Source: Candidatus Zhuqueibacterota bacterium (GTDB lineage: Bacteria > Zhuqueibacterota > Zhuqueibacteria > Zhuqueibacterales > Zhuqueibacteraceae). From it: 41,487 nt of DNA. Location of the stretch: NCBI GenBank assembly GCA_022616415.1, contig JAKEEU010000309.1, forward strand, positions 1 through 41,487, given 5' to 3'. The notes under the pieces are model-generated. The model searched no databases and was not told the origin of the DNA. It worked only from the letters and a program-made list of their open reading frames with translations. Positions 17,535-24,449 of this stretch are shown in pieces. A program made the position numbers and the translations under genes. How positions within the stretch are numbered: the first letter of the stretch is position 1; the number at the start of each line of letters is the position of its first letter.

Positions 17535-17585
17535 CTCCCACGGAAATGAAAAGCTTCTTCCGTGTCAGTTCCATTTCCGTGGGAG
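17535..17585. repeat. Hairpin repeat with AAAAGCTTCTTCC core
   Basis: CTCCCACGGAAATG (17535) and CATTTCCGTGGGAG (ending 17585) are perfect 14-base inverted arms enclosing AAAAGCTTCTTCCGTGTCAG plus TTC. The core matches that at 13216-13238 while the arms differ. T-rich DNA follows (GTTTTTGTTTTTTTTTG), so it may double as the terminator of the GH67 gene. Confidence 0.75.
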
Positions 17586-17742
17586 AAAGTTTTTGTTTTT
17601 TTTTGCAAAGATTATACTTGTAACAGAGTAAGGAACCCCGATTTTGCATTTTAAGGCAAAACTGCCACCGAATTGATTTCAGCACTAAAGGTAAATCGGG
17701 GGTTGATTTTTATATGTGCAAAACCAAGGAAGGGAAAAAGAC

Positions 17743-18786
17743 ATGCAAATACGAATACTTGTCAGTTCACTCGTTAACGCAATCTTTTTATTTTCTATGG
17801 GATTCTTAACGATGCTCGCATGCCAACCCCAAGAAGCTTCGTTCGAGAAGGTTGGCGAGATTATTCGACTATCCGATAAAATCAACGCGCTGGTCGCCGG
17901 CGACGCGCAAATCGAAAAGCTCGGAGAAGGCTTTATCTGGTCCGAGGGACCGGTCTGGGTTTCTGCAGGCCGTTACTTGCTATTCACCGATGTGCCGGGG
18001 AACACGTTGTATAAATGGACGGCCCAGGAGGGCGTTACCGTTTTCCTCAAACCCTCCGGTTATGCCGGCGACGATGCTTCCTTCCTGCGCGAGGGAGGGG
18101 CGAATGGCCTGGCTTTGGACAAAGAGGGCCATCTCATCTTATGCGACAGCGGTAATCGCACCATCGCCTCTGTCGATCTTAGCACCAAGACTAAAACGGT
18201 AATCGTAGACAATTATCAGGGGAAGCGTTTGAATAGTCCCAATGATCTCATCATCCACAGCCGCGGTGATATTTATTTTACCGACCCGCCCTACGGGCTG
18301 AAAGATTTGAATGATTCTCCGCACAAAGAGCTTGACTTCAATGGCGTCTACAGATTCTCGCGTGATGATGGGATCACGCTGCTGACGAATGAATTTACGT
18401 TCCCCAATGGTGTTGCTCTATCGCCGGACGAAAAAACGCTCTACGTCACCCAGTCCGGCCCCGAAAAACCAATCCTGATGGCCTACGATCTTATGGACGA
18501 TGGATGGATTGCGCACGGGCGAATTCTCTTTGACTTTAGCGAGCTGGCTAAACAAGGCAAGCCCGGACTTCCTGACGGCATGGCCATCGATGTGCACGGC
18601 AATCTTTTCGTCACCGGCCCCGGCGGCGTCCACGTCATCACTTCCGACGGCGTTCATTTGGGAACCCTCGCCACCGGCCAGGCCATCGCCAATTGCGCTT
18701 TTGGCGATGACGGTTCGGTTTTGTACCTGACCTCGCATAAGATGCTGTGCCGCGTGCAACTTAAAACGAAAGGCATGTACTTTTAG
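17743..18786 (+). CDS. SMP-30/gluconolactonase-like lipoprotein
   Basis: 347 residues with lipobox MLAC in the signal peptide (Cys at about 27). A six-bladed propeller of the SMP-30/LRE family follows. Putative metal ligands are visible: the Glu in WSEGPVW, the Asn in NSPNDL and the Asp in LPDGMAID. Family members open sugar lactones or related esters using Ca2+ or Zn2+. Placement after GH67 suggests it acts on an aldonate or uronate lactone in the periplasm, which is inference. ATG 17743 follows AGGAAGGG; the frame upstream to 17716 lacks a ribosome site. Confidence 0.85.
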   Translation: MQIRILVSSLVNAIFLFSMGFLTMLACQPQEASFEKVGEIIRLSDKINALVAGDAQIEKLGEGFIWSEGPVWVSAGRYLLFTDVPGNTLYKWTAQEGVTVFLKPSGYAGDDASFLREGGANGLALDKEGHLILCDSGNRTIASVDLSTKTKTVIVDNYQGKRLNSPNDLIIHSRGDIYFTDPPYGLKDLNDSPHKELDFNGVYRFSRDDGITLLTNEFTFPNGVALSPDEKTLYVTQSGPEKPILMAYDLMDDGWIAHGRILFDFSELAKQGKPGLPDGMAIDVHGNLFVTGPGGVHVITSDGVHLGTLATGQAIANCAFGDDGSVLYLTSHKMLCRVQLKTKGMYF

Positions 18787-18830
18787 CAAGGAGTGACACA
18801 ACAAAAGTTTTCAGCCCTGGAGGCACAGTC

Positions 18831-21194
18831 ATGAAAAAGCTCACACATTTCAGTATTTTTTTATTTGCACTTTTCACCGTTGCGAGCACGTTTGCCCAAT
18901 CGCGCATTAACTTCAACCATCAGGAACTTTTTCTCAGCGGCGCGAACTTCGCCTGGGTCAACTTTGCCCGCGACATCGGCCCGGGCACGACCAATTTTGC
19001 CCGGTTCGAACAAATTTTTCAAGGTGTCCATGCCAATGGCGGCAATGCCATGCGGCTCTGGCTCCACACCACCGGCGCCGCGACACCGGCATTCGACGCC
19101 AACGGCATGGTGATCGGCCCCGGACAAGACGCCATTGCCGACCTGCGGCAAATCCTCGACATCGCCTGGGAAAACCAAGTGAGCGTCATGCCCTGCCTTT
19201 GGTCTTTTGACATGCTGCGCACCTCCAACGGCACCACCATCACCAACCGCGCCATGAGCATGTTGTCTGACACCACGTTTTTGCGAGCTTATATCAACAA
19301 CTCGCTCATCCCCATGGTGGAGGCGCTAAAAGGCCATCCGGCCATCATCGCCTGGGAAATTTTTAATGAGCCGGAGGGCATGAGCATCGAACACGGTTGG
19401 GACTTCACCCGCCACGTGCCGATGGCCTATATCCAAAGATTCGTCAACCTTTGCGCCGGCGCAATTCATCGCACCGACCCGGAAGCGCAAGTGACGAACG
19501 GCGCCTGGAGCTTTATTGCATTGACCGACGTTGCGACCTCGGCCCTTGCAAAAAGTAGCCAATCACTCGCTCAATTGAGCGCGGCGGAAAAGGCTCGCAT
19601 GGAGCGCCAATTTGCCGCCAAGTACGGCGAGGATTTAGCCGCCGAAGAAATTATTCGGCACGTGCAAAATGCCGCCGCCGCGGCAAACTTCAACTTCTAT
19701 CGCGACGATCGTTTGATTGCCGCCGGCGGCGATGCCGATGGCACGCTGGATTTCTACACCGTGCATTATTACGACTGGGCCGGCACCGCCCTTTCGCCGT
19801 TCCACCATCCCATGAGTTATTGGAACCTCGACAAAGCGCTGGCCGTCACGGAGTTTGCCATTACTGAAACGTTCGGCGTCCCCGGTGAAAGCTTGTATCG
19901 GCAACTTTTCCAAACCGGCTACGCCGGCACCATGGCCTGGTCTTTTACCGACACGCAGCTTTCTTCCGAGGCAGATATGTTTGCGGCGATGTTGGATATG
20001 AAAACGCGCTACCCGACGGCGGTGACGATCACGTTCGGGCCGGGAACGGTTTTATCTTTTGCCGCAGAGCCGACACTCATCGAAAAAGGCCAATCCAGCT
20101 TGCTGACGTGGACAACCTCTGCCGGCTCAGTCGTGACACTGAATGGTGAGTCCGTCGCAGAAAGTGGAAGCTTGCAAGTCACTCCCGACACGACAACGAC
20201 ATACAAACTGGTTGCCAGCGGCGCAGTGACGGATTCGAGCACGGTCACCGTCGAAGTTCTGCTCTCGGGCAACATCGTCTCCTTTGTGGCAGAGCCTGCC
20301 GTCATTGCGCCTGGCGAGTCCAGCCGGCTTTCGTGGCACACCGTCGCTGGTTCTTCCGTCACGCTGAACGGCATGCCGGTGGCCGCCGATGGCTCGTTGG
20401 AGGTCAGTCCTTTAACCGACGGCACGTTCACTTTGATTGCGACCGGTGAGGTAACGGATACCAGCACTGTGACCGTGAATGTGCTGGATCAACTCAATAT
20501 AAACCGCGCGCTTAAACGTTCGGTTGTTGCCTCTTCCGGTGAGCCGAATTCTGATGTCGCTGACCCGAACCTGGCAGTCGATGGGAATCCCGGAACGCGC
20601 TGGAGCAGCGCCTGGTCGAACGATCAATGGATTTATGTCGACCTCGGACAAATCTTTGCGGTGCAGCGCGTAGTGTTGAATTGGGAGGTGGCCTACGGCA
20701 GAATTTACCGCCTCGAAGTTTCTTTGGATGCCCAGAATTGGCAGCAAATTTATTTCACCACCTCCGGTGATGGCGGGATTGATGACATAACGGGCCTCAC
20801 GGGATTGGGCAGATACGTGCGGATGTATGGCATTCAACGCGCGACGCAGTGGGGATTTTCGCTGTGGGAATTCGAAGTCTATGGTGCGCCGAACATAACC
20901 CGTGTTGATGAGAATCCGCAGTTGGCGCCGGTTTCCTTTAATCTGGAACAAAATTATCCCAATCCGTTTAATCCTATAACGAGAATCAAATACAGTTTGC
21001 CGGCAGACGCGCATGTAAAATTAGAAGTCTTCAACTTAGCCGGCAGCAAAGTGGCGACTTTGGTCAACACCAAACAATCAGCAGGGATTTATACCGTTGC
21101 CTTCGATGGGGAAGGATTATCCAGTGGAATTTATTATTATCATCTCGAAGCGGGAAATCTTGTGCAGGTTAAACGGATGGTGCTGGTCAAATAA
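18831..21194 (+). CDS. Secreted GH5-like enzyme with two Ig domains, CBM32-like domain and T9SS tag
   Basis: 787 residues. Signal peptide 1-22; clan GH-A barrel to about 395 with acid/base Glu180 in AWEIFNEPEG and nucleophile Glu341 in ALAVTEFA, the arrangement of beta-mannanase/cellulase-type enzymes. Residues about 406-477 and 481-552 are tandem Ig-like repeats (LSFAAEP...TLNGESVAESGSLQV and VSFVAEP...TLNGMPVAADGSLEV). Residues about 556-685 form an F5/8-type C (CBM32-like) domain (DPNLAVDGNPGTRWSS, WIYVDLGQ). The end is a T9SS tag (LEQNYPNPFNPITRIKYSLP). It is a surface or released polysaccharidase; mannan is a likely but unproven substrate. Good ribosome site (CTGGAGG) before ATG. Confidence 0.88.
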   Translation: MKKLTHFSIFLFALFTVASTFAQSRINFNHQELFLSGANFAWVNFARDIGPGTTNFARFEQIFQGVHANGGNAMRLWLHTTGAATPAFDANGMVIGPGQDAIADLRQILDIAWENQVSVMPCLWSFDMLRTSNGTTITNRAMSMLSDTTFLRAYINNSLIPMVEALKGHPAIIAWEIFNEPEGMSIEHGWDFTRHVPMAYIQRFVNLCAGAIHRTDPEAQVTNGAWSFIALTDVATSALAKSSQSLAQLSAAEKARMERQFAAKYGEDLAAEEIIRHVQNAAAAANFNFYRDDRLIAAGGDADGTLDFYTVHYYDWAGTALSPFHHPMSYWNLDKALAVTEFAITETFGVPGESLYRQLFQTGYAGTMAWSFTDTQLSSEADMFAAMLDMKTRYPTAVTITFGPGTVLSFAAEPTLIEKGQSSLLTWTTSAGSVVTLNGESVAESGSLQVTPDTTTTYKLVASGAVTDSSTVTVEVLLSGNIVSFVAEPAVIAPGESSRLSWHTVAGSSVTLNGMPVAADGSLEVSPLTDGTFTLIATGEVTDTSTVTVNVLDQLNINRALKRSVVASSGEPNSDVADPNLAVDGNPGTRWSSAWSNDQWIYVDLGQIFAVQRVVLNWEVAYGRIYRLEVSLDAQNWQQIYFTTSGDGGIDDITGLTGLGRYVRMYGIQRATQWGFSLWEFEVYGAPNITRVDENPQLAPVSFNLEQNYPNPFNPITRIKYSLPADAHVKLEVFNLAGSKVATLVNTKQSAGIYTVAFDGEGLSSGIYYYHLEAGNLVQVKRMVLVK

Positions 21195-21249
21195 CGATAT
21201 TAGAGAACCAACACGTAATAAATGAGTGGCCGTGTTGCGATACGAAGCT

Positions 21250-21264
21250 CTACAGGCGTAGCCC
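21250..21264 (+). repeat. Short palindromic element, sister of the one inside GH9
   Basis: CTACAGGCGTAGCCC differs by one base from 10542-10556. It lies in the 21195-21331 gap, which contains no gene. A CGCGCAGAGCAAAGCGCG palindrome follows, so the gap looks like stacked small repeats at the island's left edge. Confidence 0.45.
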
Positions 21265-21331
21265 GACCGACTTCCGTGTAGCCGCAGCGCGCAGAGCAAA
21301 GCGCGTCTCCTACAACCGCGTTTAGGCCGTG

Positions 21332-21637
21332 TCACTCTAAAGGATACATGGCGGTGTGGCGTCCTTTTCCTTTAGGTTCTAGAAAGCACATCCACTCATG
21401 ATCCGACCCGTCTACATTACCGCAGCACAGCCAGTACTCGTCCCCGCTCTCAGTCGTGTATTCGATAAACCAGCCCCAATCTTCGTAGTTTGGATAGGAG
21501 GTCACGACACCGGCCTTCGCCAGTTCAGCGCATAGCCAAAATGCCAGTTCGGCTCCGTACCTACCCGGATTGACTTGGCTCTCGTCGGGCAACACCGGAC
21601 GGAACCGCTCAGACTTAAACGTTACCTCGGTATCCAT
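21332..21637 (-). CDS. Truncated copy 1 of a duplicated small cassette gene
   Basis: 101 residues (MDTEVTFKSERFRPVLPDES, then VNPGRYGAELAFWL). The first 92 or so residues are nearly identical to the gene at 22604-22996, and the DNA differs at only a handful of sites over roughly 290 bases. After PKGKG the sequence diverges and ends in an unrelated RHTAMYPLE, so the 38-residue C-terminus of copy 2 is missing. The protein is acidic and rich in Trp/Tyr with a CC pair; no family is recognised. It starts 15 bases after an ATTAGGC attC-end-like word, the same spacing as copy 2. Possibly a broken cassette. Confidence 0.65.
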   Translation of the reverse strand: MDTEVTFKSERFRPVLPDESQVNPGRYGAELAFWLCAELAKAGVVTSYPNYEDWGWFIEYTTESGDEYWLCCGNVDGSDHEWMCFLEPKGKGRHTAMYPLE

Positions 21638-21652
21638 GGATATTTTTATGTC

Positions 21653-21696
21653 GCCTAATACCTGCGTGTGCGGTTCGGGGGCTGACAGTGTTAGAT
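21653..21696 (-). other. Weak attC-like site
   Basis: On the minus strand it opens ATCTAAC (fits RYYYAAC) and closes ATTAGGC (one mismatch to GTTRRRY), 44 bp in all. Internal complementarity is poor and the length is below typical attC sites. It is reported because it stands exactly where a cassette boundary is expected upstream of copy 1 at 21637. Confidence 0.3.
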
Positions 21697-21766
21697 CGAA
21701 GACGGAGCGTTGAAATCACCACCGAACGGAATTTATGCCATCCCCCGAATCCGCACCGTGCAATCG

Positions 21767-22096
21767 TCAGGTTTCTTCTCCCTCGCCAACGGGTTCATCC
21801 GTTGTCGAAATTCGCGAGTTGTTGAAGCCACTATCGTTGTTGAAGAACACAAAGATTGGCGCCTCGTTTCTCAACATATCGATAAGATGTTCCAACTGAC
21901 TATGATGATAATAGAAGGCATAATAGTTTGGCGCCACTTGTTGTGCCGGTGGAAGACTGGCGGTCACATCTTCCACAAACCACACTGAGCATGTTTCTCC
22001 TCCTACTCCTTTGAGAATCAGGTTGGTTTTTCCAGTCTTTCTGGATGACCAGTTGTAATACTGATATGTGGCGACCTGAAATGATGCTTGTGCCAT
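21767..22096 (-). CDS. Hypothetical small cassette protein
   Basis: 109 residues starting MAQASFQVATYQYYNWSSRK and ending TTDEPVGEGEET. Start ATG 22096 follows the strong ribosome site AAGGAG; an alternative TTG two codons upstream is less likely. It is a compact, aromatic-rich, acidic-tailed protein without signal peptide or membrane helix (YAFYYHHSQLEHLIDMLRNE, then APIFVFFNND). I recall similar short bacterial proteins of unknown function ending in RIS(S/T)xxEPVGEGE, but I cannot name a family. Likely a cytoplasmic accessory protein. Confidence 0.7.
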   Translation of the reverse strand: MAQASFQVATYQYYNWSSRKTGKTNLILKGVGGETCSVWFVEDVTASLPPAQQVAPNYYAFYYHHSQLEHLIDMLRNEAPIFVFFNNDSGFNNSRISTTDEPVGEGEET

Positions 22097-22265
22097 AGCC
22101 AAATTCTCCTTAAGTTTGTACTAAAAAAAATGATCAAGAGTTTTCGCCTCTTTCTCGCAAACTGGCGTGGACGATACCGGATGCAATTTATCCAGAGCGC
22201 TTGATAGAACCCAAAAACAAACATCGAGGCTATTGCCCCAAAACCATCGTTTTTTCAATAGAGAG

Positions 22266-22402
22266 AAAATACGAATTCCGGCGCCATTTTGCAACGCTAT
22301 TAAGAAAAGTTAAAATTTCATCCACGGGGTTGATCAGGCGATTTCATCTTCCCGCCAATGCCGCTCACATGGTAGGCAGAAATCGCTGGCCCCACTTTTC
22401 CA
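22266..22402. repeat. ~140-bp direct repeat, copy 1
   Basis: From AAAATACGAATTCCGGCGCC to GGCCCCACTTTTCCA it is roughly 80-85% identical by eye to 23477-23615, in the same orientation. It covers the last 22 or so codons of the small gene at 22334-22546 plus its downstream DNA. The two copies lie about 1.2 kb apart and frame the cassette genes between them. The rest of 22097-22333 holds no gene I can support. Confidence 0.7.
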
Positions 22403-22546
22403 TCTCGCCTTCAAGGCGTTTGGTGCAATCCCTGGCCTGCGACAGGCCGTGAAATAGCTCGTGACGATCGCCCAGGGCTTCTTCGTCGCCAGCCGCAGCG
22501 TGGCAAGAATCTCAGTGCCGTCGCGCACCGCGAAAACTCGCGACAT
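22334..22546 (-). CDS. Small protein with C-terminal CxxC motif
   Basis: 70 residues from ATG 22546 (MSRVFAVRDGTEILATLRLA, then TKKPWAIVTSYFTACRRPGI) ending SDFCLPCERHWREDEIA. The closing CLPCERHW could bind metal. Its last 22 or so codons are duplicated at 23547-23613 with only conservative changes, which supports real coding. No clear ribosome site; preceded by a partial attC-like word. Family unknown. Confidence 0.45.
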   Translation of the reverse strand: MSRVFAVRDGTEILATLRLATKKPWAIVTSYFTACRRPGIAPNALKARWKSGASDFCLPCERHWREDEIA

Positions 22547-22553
22547 GCGCACT

Positions 22554-22599
22554 GCTTATAAGACACCCTGTTGCGTCCACGTTGAGCGAATTATTAGGC
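22554..22599 (-). other. attC-like half site downstream of copy 2
   Basis: Four bases after the stop of the gene at 22604, the minus strand reads GCCTAATAATTCGCTCAACG, strongly reminiscent of the left half of integron attC sites, and 46 bp on it closes with TTATAAGC. The right half is poorly complementary, so the site may be recombined or decayed. Confidence 0.4.
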
Positions 22600-22603
22600 A
22601 TCC

Positions 22604-22996
22604 CTACGTCTTCGCAGACCATTGAATATCGCTAATCGATATCTCCGACTCCAACACCTGAGCGAGAGCCCGCAATAATGGCGCAGCGTTTTCTAACGGC
22701 GCTTTCTTACCGCCGAATATTCCTTTTCCTTTAGGCTCTAGAAAGCACATCCACTCATGGTCCGACTCGTCTAGATTACCGCAGCACAGCCAGTACTCGT
22801 CCCCGCTCTCGGTCGTGTATTCTATAAACCAGCCCCAATCTTCGTAGTTTGGATAGGAGGTCACGACACCGGCCTTCGCCAGCTCAGCGCACAGCCAAAA
22901 TGCCAGTTCGGCTCCGTACCTACCCGGATTGACTTGGCTCTCGTCGGGCAACACCGGACGGAACCGCTCAGACTTAAACGTTACCTCTGTATTCAT
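22604..22996 (-). CDS. Full-length copy 2 of the duplicated cassette gene
   Basis: 130 residues (MNTEVTFKSERFRPVLPDES onward). The core matches copy 1 at 21332-21637, and the extra C-terminus reads KKAPLENAAPLLRALAQVLE plus SEISISDIQW. No signal peptide or membrane helix. It sits between an attC-like site that ends 15 bases before its ATG and another beginning four bases after its stop, the classical layout of an integron gene cassette. Family and function are not recognised; cassette genes are often small and orphan. Confidence 0.75.
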   Translation of the reverse strand: MNTEVTFKSERFRPVLPDESQVNPGRYGAELAFWLCAELAKAGVVTSYPNYEDWGWFIEYTTESGDEYWLCCGNLDESDHEWMCFLEPKGKGIFGGKKAPLENAAPLLRALAQVLESEISISDIQWSAKT

Positions 22997-23011
22997 GGAT
23001 ATTTTTATGAC

Positions 23012-23098
23012 GCTCAACGTCTTGGTGAGCGGCGGGCCGGACCGAGCGCTTGCATTGGCACGACGCTGGCGGCCCGTCCGTTCGACCTAAAGTTGGGC
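23012..23098 (-). other. attC-like recombination site (integron cassette)
   Basis: 87 bp. On the minus strand it starts GCCCAAC (RYYYAAC) two bases after the stop of the membrane protein gene and ends GTTGAGC (GTTRRRY) 15 bases before the next ATG. The ends are extended inverted repeats: the outer GCYCAAC is followed by GGT-GA-CGG and a GGGCCG/CGGCCC-type inner stem, with a non-pairing centre. Both terminal consensus words, the imperfect dyad, the length and the position all fit an attC site. No integrase gene is in the window. Confidence 0.65.
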
Positions 23099-23100
23099 AC

Positions 23101-23400
23101 TTAAAAGCTCCGGGCCAGTTCCATGTAAAGCACCTTTGCTAAGAACCAGATGCTTACCGAACCAGCTAAGAGCGTAGCTATCAGCAGAGTGAACGCCGAG
23201 CGACCCCGACGCCACTCCCCTATCCAGAGGACCGTTCCAGTCAATCCCATGACTGCACTGAACCCAATTACAAGTGGAACGAGAGATGCCGCCGTGGCCC
23301 AAGCTCCCCAGCCTTCGTGTTGCCTCACCTCCCAGGACGCGGCTACTAGTGAAGCAAGCGGCAACCATGAAGCAGCCTTAAATATTTGAAGGGCGCGCAT
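23101..23400 (-). CDS. Small three-helix membrane protein (cassette gene)
   Basis: 99 residues from ATG 23400 (MRALQIFKAASWLPLASLVA). Three hydrophobic segments are visible: about 8-22, 36-60 (AWATAASLVPLVIGFSAVMG) and 70-92 (SAFTLLIATLLAGSVSIWFL). An inner-membrane location is likely. The ribosome site AGAGG lies upstream, and a GTTGGGC word at 23422-23428 precedes the gene. Its stop is two bases from the attC-like site. Family unknown. Confidence 0.65.
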   Translation of the reverse strand: MRALQIFKAASWLPLASLVAASWEVRQHEGWGAWATAASLVPLVIGFSAVMGLTGTVLWIGEWRRGRSAFTLLIATLLAGSVSIWFLAKVLYMELARSF

Positions 23401-23421
23401 TCCTAACCTCTGCCTTTCAGT

Positions 23422-23471
23422 GCCCAACTTGGATTATACGACAGAAAATGCATTTTCAGTCGCAGTTAACT
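23422..23471 (-). other. Possible attC/attI-like palindrome at the island's upstream end
   Basis: Minus strand: AGTTAAC (six of seven to RYYYAAC), then a 24-base near-perfect palindrome CGACTGAAAATGCATTTTCT plus GTCG, then GTTGGGC (matches GTTRRRY). Total 50 bp. It precedes the first cassette gene, where an attI or attC end would stand. The palindrome is certain; its role is inference. Confidence 0.4.
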
Positions 23472-23476
23472 ACGGA

Positions 23477-23615
23477 AAAAATACGAATTCTGGCGCCATT
23501 TGACGACATTTTTTAAGAAAAGTTAAAAATTCGCCCGCCGGGTTGATCAGACGGTTTCATTTTCCCGCCAATGCCGCTCGCAAGGTAAGCAGAAATCGTT
23601 GGCCCCACTTTTCCA
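23477..23615. repeat. ~140-bp direct repeat, copy 2
   Basis: Counterpart of 22266-22402. On the minus strand it still encodes WKSGANDFCLPCERHWRENE before a stop at 23547-23549, so it carries the tail of a second copy of the CxxC gene without its front. Its right end touches the debris zone that starts at 23634. Confidence 0.7.
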
Positions 23616-23633
23616 CGCACAAATATCCCGCCA

Positions 23634-23911
23634 TTATTTGACTTTTTTGACGAGTACTTCCCCGGAAAACTGTTCCAGTTGGAAGCCGGTAATTTTGCCC
23701 GCCTCATCCTTCTGAAAATGAGCAAATAAATATTGGCCGGGAAGATAGAAATCTTTTTCGGTCTCGGCATGCAGCACTAATTTTGTGTTGTCCGGACCAA
23801 GCGCAACAAGGCGGCCGCTTTCTGTCGAAACCTTGATTTCAACTTCAGGGTTAAGCTGGTAGACGCCAATGTATTGTGCCAAAATCGCCGGAGCCAGCTT
23901 TAAAGACGGCC
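23634..23911 (-). pseudogene. C-terminal remnant with DUF3471-type domain
   Basis: The frame from about 23911 reads SLKLAPAILAQYIGVYQLNP, then EVEIKVSTESGRLVAL, DFYLPGQYLF and a final FSGEVLVKKVK. This matches the DUF3471-like domain at the end of many serine beta-lactamase-like hydrolases and peptidases. The hydrolase body is absent: upstream the sequence switches into an aldo/keto reductase fragment in another frame. The strand set looks complete, so loss was probably recent. Confidence 0.65.
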
Positions 23912-23929
23912 GCGCGAATACGGCCTGTA

Positions 23930-24275
23930 GCCCTCTGGTATATCCTTTTGGGCGGCACCAACGCGCGCAATGCTTCGACCGCTTGCAGACCCACTTCGTA
24001 ATCCAGCCCGGAAAATGTCTCACCGCGATCAAACGCCTCCCCGTGCCGGTTGAAGGCGCGGTGATCGTCCGGAGCGAACGTACTGGCGCGCGTGAACTTG
24101 CCGCTCAATAGGCCCGAGGAGAGCGGCACTCTGGCCAGAATCCCAACGTAGCGGCGTTGCGCTTCGCTGAAGAAGAGATCAGCCGGCCGTTGCCGGAAGA
24201 TATTGAAGATGCTTTGCACCGACTGCACATTCGGATGATTTCCCAGCCGGTGCGCCCGAGTTCACGATATTCCAT
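23930..24275 (-). pseudogene. Aldo/keto reductase with internal deletion
   Basis: ATG 24275 starts MEYRELGRTGWEI, the standard aldo/keto reductase N-terminus. Within a few bases the reading passes, in a shifted frame, to NHPNVQSVQSIFNIFRQRPA, a segment normally about 130 residues further on, and continues SEAQRRYVGILARVPLSSGL, LSGKFTR, TFAPDDHRAFNRHGEAFDRG, ETFSGLDYEVGLQAVEALRA. The NAD(P)H-binding C-terminus is then lost at the junction with the DUF3471 remnant. The catalytic Asp/Tyr/Lys/His region lies in the missing part, so the gene is dead. Confidence 0.8.
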
Positions 24276-24449
24276 ATCAGTTCTCGTAGATTGGTTCATG
24301 AAAATTGCTTTTGACCAAATCTCGCCCGTCCTGGCCGAAAGCGGCTATGCTAAATAAAACGATCGTGACGATTGTTTGCAAAAACTTATTGTGGATCAAA
24401 CTCAAGATCATGGCAAAATTTTTTTGAGTTTCAGATTATTGCTTGTTTG

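Noticed and set aside
21332..23400. Toxin-antitoxin or contact-dependent immunity genes in the island
   Set aside because: The duplicated small acidic protein and Trp-rich partner recall immunity proteins, but no toxin domain, PIN/RelE motif or secretion domain is visible. Only the cassette layout can be supported.
23422..23471. Factor-independent terminator
   Set aside because: The palindrome lies upstream of the minus-strand gene and has no T-run on either side, so a recombination-site or repeat reading was preferred.
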